Source: Steromphala cineraria
Lineage: Eukaryota > Mollusca > Gastropoda > Trochida > Trochidae
Assembly: GCA_916613615.1 (NCBI GenBank)
Contig: OU744729.1
Location: 66,016,790 to 66,080,789, forward strand
DNA: 64,000 nucleotides
Direction of reading: 5' to 3'
A program made the translations under genes and the position numbers. The stretch's first letter is position 1. Every line of letters begins with the position of its first letter. Below, one piece after another: positions 27,854 through 40,679 of this stretch. The notes below the pieces were generated by a model. It searched no databases. It was given only the letters and a program-made list of their open reading frames with translations, and was not told the origin of the DNA.

Positions 27854-28542
27854 AAAATAAAAGGTCTTAGAAATCAATTTGTGCGCATCTCTACATGCTC
27901 GCTACACCTTTACGAACAGTTTCTGCCCATTTTTAATCAAAATTTTGAAAGTCATGTTTTTGGTGAAAAATGCAAAGCCTATATCTGTATAACCTGAATT
28001 CAGATTTTTCAATATACGTCAAAATAAAAGGTCTTAGAAATCAATTTGTGCACATCTCTACATGCTCGCTACACCTTTGCGAATAGTTTCTGCCCATTTT
28101 TAATCAAAATTTTGAAAGTCATGTTTTTGGTAGAAAAAGCAGTGGATGTCTGTGGAGGGTTCTCTCCCTTGTTCAATTAACACTGGTCATTTTAAGTGAA
28201 AATAAAAGGTCTTAAAAATCAGTTTTTGCACATCTCTACATGCTTGGTACACCTTAAAGAACAGTTTCTGCCCATTTTCAATCAAAATATTGAAAGTCAT
28301 GTTTTTGATGAAAAATGCAAAGCCTTTATCTGTATAACCTGAATTCAGATTTTTCAATATACGTCAAAATAAAAGGTCTTAGAAATCAATTTGTGCGCAT
28401 CTCTACATGCTTGCTACACCTTTGCGAACAGTTTCTGCAAATTTTTAATCAAAATTTTGAAAGTCATGTTTTTGGTAGAAAATGCAGTGGATGTCTGTGG
28501 AGGGTTCTCTCTCTTGTTCAATTAACACTGGTCATTTTAAGT

Positions 28543-28552
28543 GAAAAAAAAA
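28543..28552 (+). repeat. A10 expansion at the B/C boundary
   Basis: The usual AAGTGAAAATAAAAGG reads GTG followed by ten A and then GG, one base longer than normal, with the internal T lost. The same form occurs near 29,234 and 31,171, and an A8 form near 29,969. All lie in zone II, so the allele spread locally. The frame change is what makes the open frame starting at 28,315 longer than usual (122 codons); no coding role is implied. Confidence 0.8.
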
Positions 28553-29402
28553 AGGTCTTAAAAATCAGTTTTTGCAAATCTCTACATGCTTGGTACACCT
28601 TAAAGAACAGTTTCTGCCCATTTTCACTCACAATATTGAAAGTCATGTTTTTGATGAAAAATGCAAAGCCTATATCTGTATAACCTGAATTCAGATTTTT
28701 CAATATACGTCAAAATAAAAGGTCTTAGAAATCAATTTGTGCGCATCTCTACATGCTCGCTACACCTTTACGAACAGTTTCTGCCCATTTTAAATCAAAA
28801 TTTTGAAAGTCATGTTTTTGGTAGAAAATGCAGTGGATGTCTGTGTAGGGTTCTCTCCCTTGTTCAATTAACACTGGTCATTTTAAGTGAAAATAAAAGG
28901 TCTTAAAAATCAGTTTTTGCAAATCTCTACATGCTTGGTACACCTTAAAGAACAGGTTCTGCCCATTTTCAATCAAAATATTGAAAGTCATGTTTTTGAT
29001 GAAAAATGCAAAGCCTAAATATGTATAACCTGAATTCAGATTTTTCAATATACGTCAAAATAAAAGGTCTTAGAAATCAATTTGTGCACATCTCTACATG
29101 CTCGCTACACCTTTGCGAACAGTTTCTGCCCATTTTTAATCAAAATTTTGAAAGTCATGTTTTTGGTAGAAAATGCAGTGGATGTCTGTGGAGGGTTCTC
29201 TCCCTTGTTCAATTAACACTGGTCATTTTAAGTGAAAAAAAAAAGGTCTTAAAAATCAGTTTTTGCAAATCTCTACATGCTTGGTACACCTTAAAGAACA
29301 GTTTCTGGCCATTTTCAGTCAAAATATTGAAAGTCATGTTTTTGATGAAAAATGAAAAGCCTATATCTGTATAACCTGAATTCAGATTTTTCAATATACG
29401 TC

Positions 29403-29741
29403 AAAATAAAAGGTCTTAGAAATCAATTTGTGCGCATCTCTACATGCTCGCTACACCTTTACGAACAGTTTCTGCCCATTTTCACTCACAATATTGAAAG
29501 TCATGTTTTTGATGAAAAATGCAAAGCCTATATCTGTATAACCTGAATTCAGATTTTTCAATATGCAGTGGATGTCTGTGTAGGGTTCTCTCCCTTGTTC
29601 AATTAACACTGGTCATTTTAAGTGAAAATAAAAGGTCTTAAAAATCAGTTTTTGCAAATCTCTACATGCTTGGTACACCTTAAAGAACAGTTTCTGCCCA
29701 TTTTCAATCAAAATATTGAAAGTCATGTTTTTGATGAAAAA
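29403..29741 (+). repeat. Truncated satellite junction: tail 1 fused directly to tail 2
   Basis: A hybrid unit (alpha at its start, beta from TTTTCACTCACAATATTG onward) runs into tail 1. At about 29,564 the sequence passes from TTTTTCAATAT straight into GCAGTGGATGTCTG of tail 2. The expected ACGTC and the following core are missing. The landmark spacing 29352 to 29741 is 389 bp instead of 512, so 123 bp were lost. The breakpoint shares only a few bases (AAT/AT) between the two partners. Confidence 0.85.
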
Positions 29742-32700
29742 TGCAAAGCCTATATCTGTATAACCTGAATTCAGATTTTTCAATATACGTCAAAATAAAA
29801 GGTCTTAGAAATCAATTTGTGCACATCTCTACATGCTCGCTACACCTTTGCGAACAGTTTCTGCCCATTTTTAATCAAAATTTTGAAAGTCATGTTTTTG
29901 GTAGAAAATGCAGTGGATGTCTGTGGAGGGTTCTCTCCCTTGTTCCATTAACACTGGTCATTTTAAGTGAAAAAAAAAGGTCTTAAAAATCAGTTTTTGC
30001 AAATCTCTACATGCTTGGTACACCTTAAAGAACAGTTTCTGGCCATTTTCAGTCAAAATATTGAAAGTCATGTTTTTGATGAAAAATGAAAAGCCTATAT
30101 CTGTATAACCTGAATTCAGATTTTTCAATATACGTCAAAATAAAAGGTCTTAGAAATCAATTTGTGCGCATCTCTACATGCTCGCTACACCTTTACGAAC
30201 AGTTTCTGCCCATTTTTAATCAAAATTTTGAAAGTCATGTTTTTGGTAGAAAATGCAGTGGATGTCTGTGTAGGGTTCTCTCCCTTGTTCAATTAACACT
30301 GGTCATTTTAAGTGAAAATAAAAGGTCTTAAAAATCAGTTTTTGCAAATCTCTACATGCTTGGTACACCTTAAAGAACAGTTTCTGCCCATTTTCAATCA
30401 AAATATTGAAAGTCATGTTTTTGATGAAAAATGCAAAGCCTATATCTGTATAACCTGAATTCAGATTTTTCAATATACGTCAAAATAAAAGGTCTTAGAA
30501 ATCAATTTGTGAGCATCTCTACATGCTCGCTACACCTTTACGAACAGTTTCTGCCCATTTTTAATCAAAATTTTGAAAGTCATGTTTTTGGTAGAAAATG
30601 CAGTGGATGTCTGTGTAGGGTTCTCTCCCTTGTTCCATTAACACTGGTCCTTTAAAGTGAAAATTAAAGGTCTTAAAAAGCAGTTTTTGCAAATCTCTAC
30701 ATGCTCGCTACACCTTAAAGAACAGTTTCTGCCCATTTTCAATCAAAATATTGAAAGTCATGTTTTTGATGAAAAATGCAAAACCTATATATGTATAACC
30801 TGAATACAGATTTTTCAATATACGTCAAAATAAAAGGTCTTAGAAATCAATTTGTGCGCATCTCTACATGCTCGCTACACCTTCACGAACAGTTTCTGCC
30901 CATTTTTAATCAAAATTTTGAAAGTCATGTTTTTGGTGAAAAATGCAAAGCCTATATCTGTATAACCTGAATTCAGATTTTTCAATATACGTCAAAATAA
31001 AAGGTCTTAGAAATCAATTTGTGCACATCTCTACATGCTCGCTACACCTTTGCGAACAGTTTCTGCCGATTTTTAATCAAAATTTTGAAAGTCATGTTTT
31101 TGGTAGAAAATGCAGTGGATGTCTGTGGAGGGTTCTCTCCCTTGTTCAATTAACACTGGTCATTTTAAGTGAAAAAAAAAAGGTCTTAAAAATCAGTTTT
31201 TGCAAATCTCTACATGCTTGGTACACCTTAAAGAACAGTTTCTGCCCATTTTCACTCAAAATATTGAAAGTCATGTTTTTGATGAAAAATGAAAAGCCTA
31301 TATCTGTATAACCTGAATTCAGATTTTTCAATATACGTCAAAATAAAAGGTCTTAGAAATCAATTTGTGCGCATCTCTACATGCTCGCTACACCTTTACG
31401 AACAGTTTCTGCCCATTTTTAATCAAAATTTTGAAAGTCATGTTTTTGGTAGAAAATGCAGTGGATGTCTGTGTAGGGTTCTCTCCCTTGTTCAATTAAC
31501 ACTGGTCATTTTAAGTGAAAATAAAAGGTCTTAAAAATCAGTTTTTGCAAATCTCTACATGCTTGGTACACCTTAAAGAACAGTTTCTGCCCATTTTCAA
31601 TCAAAATATTGAAAGTCATGTTTTTGATGAAAAATGCAAAGCCTATATCTGTATAACCTGAATTCAGATTTTTCAATATACGTCAAAATAAAAGGTCTTA
31701 GAAATCAATTTGTGAGCATCTTTACATGCTTGCTACACCTTTACGAACAGTTTCTGCCCATTTTTAATCAAAATTTTGAAAGTCATGTTTTTGGTAGAAA
31801 ATGCAGTGGATGTCTGTGTAGGGTTCTCTCCCTTGTTCAATTAACACTGGTCATTTTAAGTGAAAATAAAAGGTCTTAAAAATCAGTTTTTGCAAATCTC
31901 TACATGCTTGGTACACCTTAAAGAACAGTTTCTGCCCATTTTCAATCAAAATATTGAAAGTCATGTTTTTGATGAAAAATGCAAAGCCTATATCTGTATA
32001 ACCTGAATTCAGATTTTTCAATATACGTCAAAATAAAAGGTCTTAGAAATCAATTTGTGAGCATCTCTACATGCTCGCTACACCTTCACGAACAGTTTCT
32101 GCCCATTTTTAATCAAAATTTTGAAAGTCATGTTTTTGGTGAAAAATGCAAAGCCTATATCTGTATAACCTGAATTCAGATTTTTCAATATACGTCAAAA
32201 TAAAAGGTCTTAGAAATCAATTTGTGCGCATCTCTACATGCTGGGTACACCTTTACGAACAGTTTCTGCCCATTTTTAATCAAAATTTTGAAAGTCATGT
32301 TTTTGGAAGAAAATGCAGTGGATGTCTGTGTAGGGTTCTCTCCCTTGTTCAATTAACACTGGTCATTTTAAGTGAAAATAAAAGGTCTTAAAAATCAGTT
32401 TTTGCAAATCTCTACATGCTTGGTACACCTTAAAGAACAGTTTCTGCCCATTTTCAATCAAAATATTGAAAGTCATGTTTTTGATGAAAAATGCAAAGCC
32501 TCTATCTGTATAACCTGAATTCAGATTTTTCAATATACGTCAACATAAAAGGTCTTAGAAATCAATTTGTGCGCATCTCTACATGCTCGCTACACCTTTA
32601 CGAACAGTTTCTGCCCATTTTTAATCAAAATTTTGAAAGTCATGTTTTTGGTAGAAAATGCACGGGATGTCTGTGTAGGGTTCTCTCCCATGTTCAATTA

Positions 32701-33559
32701 ACACTGGTCATTTAAGTGAAAATAAAAGGTCTTAAAAATCAGTTATTGCAAATCTCTACATGCTTGGTACACCTTAAAGAACAGTTTCTGCCCATTTTCA
32801 CTCAAAATATTGAAAGTCATGTTTTTGATGAAAAATGAAAAGCCTATATCTGTATAACCTGAATTCAGATTTTTCAATATACGTCAAAATAAAAGGTCTT
32901 AGAAATCAATTTGTGCGCATCTCTACATGCTCGCTACACCTTTACGAACAGTTTCTGCCCATTTTTAATCAAAATTTTGAAAGTCATGTTTTTGGTAGAA
33001 AATGCAGTGGATGTCTGTGTAGGGTTCTCTCCCTTGTTCCATTAACACTGGTCCTTTAAAGTGAAAATTAAAGGTCTTAAAAAGCAGTTTTTGCAAATCT
33101 CTACATGCTCGCTACACCTTAAAGAACAGTTTCTCCCCATTTTCAATCAAAATATTGAAAGTCATGTTTTTGATGAAAAATGCGAAGCCTCTATCTGTAT
33201 GACCTGAATTCAGATTTTTCAATATACGTCAAAATAAAAGGTCTTAGAAATCAATTTGTGCGCATCTCTACATGCTCGCTACACCTTCACGAACAGTTTC
33301 TGCCCATTTTTAATCAAAATTTTGAAAGTCATGTTTTTGGTGAAAAATGCAAAGCCTATATCTGTATAACCTGAATTCAGATTTTTCAATATACGTCAAA
33401 ATAAAAGGTCTTAGAAATCAATTTGTGCGCATCTCTACATGCTCGCTACACCTTTACGAACAGTTTCTGCCTATTTTTAAACAAAATTTTGAAAGTCATG
33501 TTTTTGGTAGAAAATGCAGTGGATGTTTGTGTAGGGTTCTCTCCCTTGTTCATTTACCA

Positions 33560-36452
33560 CTGGTCATTTTAAGTGAAAATAAAAGGTCTTAAAAATCAGT
33601 TTTTGCAAATCTCTACATGCTTGGTACACCTTAAAGAACAGTTTCTGCCCATTTTCAATCAAAATATTGAAAGTCATGTTTCTGATGAAAAATGCAAAGC
33701 CTATATCTGTATAACCTGAATTCAGATTTTTCAATATACGTCAAAATAAAAGGTCTTAGAAATCAATTTGTGCGCATCTCTACATGCTCGCTACACCTTT
33801 ACGAACAGTTTCTGCCTATTTTTAATCAAAATTTTGAAAGTCATGTTTTTGGTAGAAAATGCAGTGGATGTTTGTGTAGGGTTCTCTCCCTTGTTCATTT
33901 ACCACTGGTCATTTTAAGTGAAAATAAAAGGTCTTAAAAATCAGTTTTTGCAAATCTCTACATGCTTGGTACACCTTAAAGAACAGTTTCTGCCCATTTT
34001 CAATCAAAATATTGAAAGTCATGTTTTTGATGAAAATTGCAAAGCCTCTATCTGTATGACCTGAATTCAGATTTTTCAATATACGTCAAAATAAAAGGTC
34101 TTAGAAATCAATTTGTGCGCATCTCTACATGCTCGCTACACCTTCACGAACAGTTTCTGCCCATTTTTAATCAAAATTTTGAAAGTCATGTTTTTGGTGA
34201 AAAATGCAAAGCCTATATCTGTATAACCTGAATTCAGATTTTTCAATATACGTCAAAATAAAAGGTCTTAGAAATCAATTTGTGCGCATCTCTACATGCT
34301 GGCTACACCTTTACGAACAGTTTCTGCCTATTTTTAAACAAAATTTTGAAAGTCATGTTTTTGGTAGAAAATGCAGTGGATGTTTGTGTAGGGTTCTCTC
34401 CCTTGTTCATTTACCACTGGTCATTTTAAGTGAAAATAAAAGGTCTTAAAAATCAGTTTTTGCAAATCTCTACATGCTTGGTACACCTTAAAGAACAGTT
34501 TCTGCCCATTTTCAATCAAAATATTGAAAGTCATGTTTTTGATGAAAAATGCAAAGCCTATATCTGTATAACCTGAATTCAGATTTTTCAATATACGTCA
34601 AAATAAAAGGTCTTAGAAATCAATTTGTGCGCATCTCTACATGCTCGCTACACCTTTACGAACAGTTTCTGCCTATTTTTAATCAAAATTTTGAAAGTCA
34701 TGTTTTTGGTAGAAAATGCAGTGGATGTTTGTGTAGGGTTCTCTCACTTGTTCATTTACCACTGGTCATTTTAAGTGAAAATAAAAGGTCTTAAAAATCA
34801 GTTTTTGCAAATCTCTACATGCTTGGTACACCTTAAAGAACAGTTTCTGCCCATTTTCAATCAAAATATTGAAAGTCATGTTTTTGATGAAAATTGCAAA
34901 GCCTATATCTGTATAACCTGAATTCAGATTTTTCAATATACGTCAAAATAAAAGGTCTTAGAAATCAATTTGTGCGCATCTCTACATGCTCGCTTCATCT
35001 TTACGAACAGTTTCTGCCCATTTTTAATCAAAATGTTTAAAGTCATGTTTTTGGTGAAAATGCAAAGCCTATATCTGTATAACCTGAATTCAGATTTTTC
35101 AATATACGTCAAAATAAAAGGTCTTAGAAATCAATCCGTGCGCATCTCTACATGCTTGCTACACCTTTATGAACAGTTTCTGCCCATTTTTAATCAAAAT
35201 TTTGAAAGTCATGATTTTGGTGAAAAATGCAAAGCCTATAGCTGTATAACCTGAATTCAGATTTTTCAATATACGTCAAAATAAAGGGTCTTAGAAATCA
35301 ATTTGTGCACATCTCTACATGCTCGCTACACCTTTACGAACAGTTTCTGCCCATTTTTAATCAAAATTTTGAAAGTCATGTTTTTGGTAGAAAATGCAGT
35401 GGATGTCTGTGTAGGGTTCTCTCCCTTGTTCAATTAACACTGGTCATTTTAAGTGAAAATAGAAGGTCTTAGAAATCAGTTTTTGCAAATTTCTACATGC
35501 TCGCTACACCTTTACGAACAGTTTCTGCCCATTTTCAATCAAAATATTGAAAGTTAGGTTTTTGATGAAAAATGCAAAGCTTATATCTGTATAACCTGAA
35601 TTCAGATTTTTCAATATACGTCAAAATAAAAGGTCTTAGAAATCAATTTGTGCGCATCTCTACATGCTCGCTTCACCTTTACGAACAGTTTCTGCCCATT
35701 TTTAATCAAAATTTTTAAAGTCATGTTTTTGGTGAAAAATGCAAAGCCTATATCTATATAACCTGAATTCAGATTTTTCAATATACGTCAAAATAAAAGG
35801 TTTTAGAAATCAATTTGTGCGCATCTCTACATGCTTGCTACACCTTTATGAACAGTTTCTGCCCATTTTTAATCAAAATTTTGAAAGTCATGATTTTGGT
35901 AAAAAATGCAAAGCCTATAGCTGTATAACCTGAATTCAGATTTTTCAATATACGTCAAAATAAAAGGTCTTAGAAATCAATTTGTGCACATCTCTACATG
36001 CTCGCTACACCTTTACGAACAGTTTCTGCCCATTTTTAATCAAAATTTTGAAAGTCATGTTTTTGGTGAAAAATGCAAAGCCTATATCTGTATAACCTGA
36101 ATTCAGATTTTTCAATATACGTCAAAATAAAAGGTCTTAGAAATCAATTTGTGCACATCTCTACATGCTTGCTACACCTTTACGAACAGTTTCTGCCCAT
36201 TTTTAATCAAAATTTTTAAAGTCAAGTTTTTGGTGAAAAATGCAAAGCCTATATCTATATAACTTGAATTCAGATTTTTCAATATACGTCAACATAAAAG
36301 GTCTTAGAAATCAATTTGTGCGCATCTCTACATGCTCGCTACACCTTTACGAACAGTTTCTGCCCATTTTTAATCAAAATTTTGAAAGTCATGTTTTTGC
36401 TAGAAAATGCAGTGGATGTCTGTGTAGGGTTCTCTCCCTTGTTCAATTAACA
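33560..36452 (+). repeat. 2,893-bp tandem duplication, copy 1
   Basis: Landmarks 33692, 34037, 34204, 34549, 35739 and 36240 all recur exactly 2,893 bp downstream. The copy contains tail-2 variants with CATTTACCACTGG, GCCTATTTTT core variants, a GTGAAAATGC one-base deletion near 35,058 and a run of four A units. Left and right edges are approximate because they lie inside satellite sequence; copy identity breaks near 33,56x, where tail 2 upstream differs from its counterpart. Confidence 0.88.
35623..36290 (+). repeat. Longest run of A units (four consecutive 167-bp monomers)
   Basis: Landmarks 35739, 35906, 36073 and 36240 are each 167 bp apart, so four A units follow each other without a B-C dimer. 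This is the longest pure 167-bp run I found. It is copied at 38516-39183 as part of the 2,893-bp duplication. The units are distinguishable by GGTTTTAGAAATC, CATGATTTTGG, CTATAGCTG and CTATATCTATATAAC, so they are diverged neighbours and not a fresh local amplification. Confidence 0.85.
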
Positions 36453-39345
36453 CTGGTCATTTTAAGTGAAAATAAAAGGTCTTAAAAATCAGTTTTTGCA
36501 AATCTCTACATGCTTGGTACACCTTAAAGAACAGTTTCTGCCCATTTTCAATCAAAATATTGAAAGTCATGTTTCTGATGAAAAATGCAAAGCCTATATC
36601 TGTATAACCTGAATTCAGATTTTTCAATATACGTCAAAATAAAAGGTCTTAGAAATCAATTTGTGCGCATCTCTACATGCTCGCTACACCTTTACGAACA
36701 GTTTCTGCCTATTTTTAATCAAAATTTTGAAAGTCATGTTTTTGGTAGAAAATGCAGTGGATGTTTGTGTAGGGTTCTCTCCCTTGTTCATTTACCACTG
36801 GTCATTTTAAGTGAAAATAAAAGGTCTTAAAAATCAGTTTTTGCAAATCTCTACATGCTTGGTACACCTTAAAGAACAGTTTCTGCCCATTTTCAATCAA
36901 AATATTGAAAGTCATGTTTTTGATGAAAATTGCAAAGCCTCTATCTGTATGACCTGAATTCAGATTTTTCAATATACGTCAAAATAAAAGGTCTTAGAAA
37001 TCAATTTGTGCGCATCTCTACATGCTCGCTACACCTTCACGAACAGTTTCTGCCCATTTTTAATCAAAATTTTGAAAGTCATGTTTTTGGTGAAAAATGC
37101 AAAGCCTATATCTGTATAACCTGAATTCAGATTTTTCAATATACGTCAAAATAAAAGGTCTTAGAAATCAATTTGTGCGCATCTCTACATGCTGGCTACA
37201 CCTTTACGAACAGTTTCTGCCTATTTTTAAACAAAATTTTGAAAGTCATGTTTTTGGTAGAAAATGCAGTGGATGTTTGTGTAGGGTTCTCTCCCTTGTT
37301 CATTTACCACTGGTCATTTTAAGTGAAAATAAAAGGTCTTAAAAATCAGTTTTTGCAAATCTCTACATGCTTGGTACACCTTAAAGAACAGTTTCTGCCC
37401 ATTTTCAATCAAAATATTGAAAGTCATGTTTTTGATGAAAAATGCAAAGCCTATATCTGTATAACCTGAATTCAGATTTTTCAATATACGTCAAAATAAA
37501 AGGTCTTAGAAATCAATTTGTGCGCATCTCTACATGCTCGCTACACCTTTACGAACAGTTTCTGCCTATTTTTAATCAAAATTTTGAAAGTCATGTTTTT
37601 GGTAGAAAATGCAGTGGATGTTTGTGTAGGGTTCTCTCCCTTGTTCATTTACCACTGGTCATTTTAAGTGAAAATAAAAGGTCTTAAAAATCAGTTTTTG
37701 CAAATCTCTACATGCTTGGTACACCTTAAAGAACAGTTTCTGCCCATTTTCAATCAAAATATTGAAAGTCATGTTTTTGATGAAAATTGCAAAGCCTATA
37801 TCTGTATAACCTGAATTCAGATTTTTCAATATACGTCAAAATAAAAGGTCTTAGAAATCAATTTGTGCGCATCTCTACATGCCCGCTTCATCTTTACGAA
37901 CAGTTTCTGCCCATTTTTAATCAAAATGTTTAAAGTCATGTTTTTGGTGAAAATGCAAAGCCTATATCTGTATAACCTGAATTCAGATTTTTCAATATAC
38001 GTCAAAATAAAAGGTCTTAGAAATCAATCCGTGCGCATCTCTACATGCTTGCTACACCTTTATGAACAGTTTCTGCCCATTTTTAATCAAAATTTTGAAA
38101 GTCATGATTTTGGTGAAAAATGCAAAGCCTATAGCTGTATAACCTGAATTCAGATTTTTCAATATACGTCAAAATAAAGGGTCTTAGAAATCAATTTGTG
38201 CACATCTCTACATGCTCGCTACACCTTTACGAACAGTTTCTGCCCATTTTTAATCAAAATTTTGAAAGTCATGTTTTTGGTAGAAAATGCAGTGGATGTC
38301 TGTGTAGGGTTCTCTCCCTTGTTCAATTAACACTGGTCATTTTAAGTGAAAATAGAAGGTCTTAGAAATCAATTTGTGCAAATTTCTACATGCTCGCTAC
38401 ACCTTTACGAACAGTTTCTGCCCATTTTCAATCAAAATATTGAAAGTTAGGTTTTTGATGAAAAATGCAAAGCTTATATCTGTATAACCTGAATTCAGAT
38501 TTTTCAATATACGTCAAAATAAAAGGTCTTAGAAATCAATTTGTGCGCATCTCTACATGCTCGCTTCACCTTTACGAACAGTTTCTGCCCATTTTTAATC
38601 AAAATTTTTAAAGTCATGTTTTTGGTGAAAAATGCAAAGCCTATATCTATATAACCTGAATTCAGATTTTTCAATATACGTCAAAATAAAAGGTTTTAGA
38701 AATCAATTTGTGCGCATCTCTACATGCTTGCTACACCTTTATGAACAGTTTCTGCCCATTTTTAATCAAAATTTTGAAAGTCATGATTTTGGTAAAAAAT
38801 GCAAAGCCTATAGCTGTATAACCTGAATTCAGATTTTTCAATATACGTCAAAATAAAAGGTCTTAGAAATCAATTTGTGCACATCTCTACATGCTCGCTA
38901 CACCTTTACGAACAGTTTCTGCCCATTTTTAATCAAAATTTTGAAAGTCATGTTTTTGGTGAAAAATGCAAAGCCTATATCTGTATAACCTGAATTCAGA
39001 TTTTTCAATATACGTCAAAATAAAAGATCTTAGAAATCAATTTGTGCACATCTCTACATGCTTGCTACACCTTTACGAACAGTTTCTGCCCATTTTTAAT
39101 CAAAATTTTTAAAGTCAAGTTTTTGGTGAAAAATGCAAAGCCTATATCTATATAACTTGAATTCAGATTTTTCAATATACGTCAACATAAAAGGTCTTAG
39201 AAATCAATTTGTGCGCATCTCTACATGCTCGCTACACCTTTACGAACAGTTTCTGCCCATTTTTAATCAAAATTTTGAAAGTCATGTTTTTGCTAGAAAA
39301 TGCAGTGGATGTCTGTGTAGGGTTCTCTCCCTTGTTCAATTAACA
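36453..39345 (+). repeat. 2,893-bp tandem duplication, copy 2
   Basis: This is a near-perfect copy of the preceding block. I noticed only a few differences: CATGCCCGCTTC at about 37,880 against CATGCTCGCTTC, CAATTTGTGCAAATTTC at about 38,370 against CAGTTTTTGCAAATTTC, AAAAGATCTT at about 39,022 against AAAAGGTCTT, and CTCTCCCTTG at about 37,635 against CTCTCACTTG. Similarity to copy 1 extends a little past 39,345 and ends by about 39,460, where TTTCTGATG in copy 1 is TTTTTGATG here. Confidence 0.88.
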
Positions 39346-40679
39346 CTGGTCATTTTAAGTGAAAATAAAAGGTCTTAAAAATCAGTTTTTGCAAATCTCT
39401 ACATGCTTGGTACACCTTAAAGAACAGTTTCTGCCCATTTTCAATCAAAATATTGAAAGTCATGTTTTTGATGAAAAATGCAAAGCCTATATCTGTATAA
39501 CCTGAATTCAGATTTTTCAATATACGTCAAAATAAAAGGTCTTAGAAATCAATTTGTGAGCATCTCTACATGCTCGCTACACCTTCACGAACAGTTTCTG
39601 CCCATTTTTAATCAAAATTTTGAAAGTTATGTTTTTGGTGAAAAATGCAAAGCCTATATCTGTATAACCTGAATTCAGATTTTTCAATATACGTCAAAAT
39701 AAAAGGTCTTAGAAATCAATTTGTGCGCATCTCTACATGCTGGGTACACCTTTACGAACAGTTTCTGCCCATTTTTAATCAAAATTTTGAAAGTCATGTT
39801 TTTGGTAGAAAATGCAGTGGATGTCTGTGTAGGGTTCTCTCCCTTGTTCAATTAACACTGGTCATTTTAAGTGAAAATAAAAGGTCTTAAAAATCAGTTT
39901 TTGCAAATCTCTACATGCTTGGTACACCTTAAAGAACAGTTTCTGCCCATTTTCAATCAAAATATTGAAAGTCATGTTTTTGATGAAAAATGCAAAGCCT
40001 CTATCTGTATAACCTGAATTCAGATTTTTCAATATACGTCAAAATAAAGGGTCTTAGAAATCAATTTGTGCACATCTCTACATGCTCGCTACACCTTTAC
40101 GAACAGTTTCTGCCCATTTTTAATCAAAATTTTGAAAGTCATGTTTTTGGTAGAAAATGCAGTGGATGTCTGTGTAGGGTTCTCTCCCTTGTTCAATTAA
40201 CACTGGTCATTTTAAGTGAAAATAAAAGGTCTTAAAAATCAGTTTTTGCAAATCTCTACATGCTTGGTACACCTTAAAGAACAGTTTCTGCCCATTTTCA
40301 CTCAAAATATTGAAAGTCATGTTTTTGGTGAAAAATGCAAAGCCTATATCTGTATAACCTGAATTCAGATTTTTCAATATACGTCAAAATAAAAGGTCTT
40401 AGAAATCAATTTGTGCGCATCTCTACATGCTCGCTACACCTTTACGAACAGTTTCTGCCCATTTTTAATCAAAATTTTGAAAGTCATGTTTTTGGTAGAA
40501 AAAACAGTGGATGTCTGTGTAGGGTTCTCTCCCTTGTTCAATTAACACTGGTCATTTTAAGTGAAAATAAAAGGTCTTAGAAATCAGTTTTTGCAAATCT
40601 CTACATGCTTGGTACACCTTAAAGAACAGTTTCTGCCCATTTTCAATCAAAATATTGAAAGTCATGTTTTTGATGAAAA
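39346..40679 (+). repeat. Array junction between zones III and IV
   Basis: This is ordinary A and B-C satellite. The stretch around 39,478-39,890 matches 31,979-32,391 (shift 7,499 bp), sharing TTTGTGAGCATC, CCTTCACGAAC and CATGCTGGGTAC variants. The sequence to the right of the 2,893-bp duplication is therefore related to sequence lying to its left. The first GGTAGAAAAAACAGTGG tail-2 variant, a marker of zone IV, appears near 40,495. Confidence 0.8.

Larger units (their letters stand above)
26652..33559 (+). repeat. Array zone II: transitional zone with CTGTGGAGGG tail-2 variant
   Basis: From here on the beta core reads GAACAGTTTCTG instead of GAACAATTTCTG. Tail 2 often reads CTGTGGAGGG instead of CTGTGTAGGG (from about 26,780 to 31,130). 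The zone also has CTTTGCGAAC variants, three A10 and one A8 expansions at the B/C boundary and one unit with a 123-bp deletion. Parts of 30.4-31.1 kb recur about 2,404 bp downstream (landmarks 30431, 30776, 30943 and 32835, 33180, 33347). Confidence 0.85.

Noticed and set aside
28518..28703. Reverse-strand open frames of 61 codons at 28518-28703, 29209-29394 and 31146-31331
   Set aside because: They appear only where the A10 expansion shifts the frame. They are by-products of a homopolymer change in the satellite.
33560..39345. Treating the 2,893-bp duplication as certain biology
   Set aside because: Near-identity in a satellite can arise from assembly. I kept it as a finding but not as proof of a recent duplication event.
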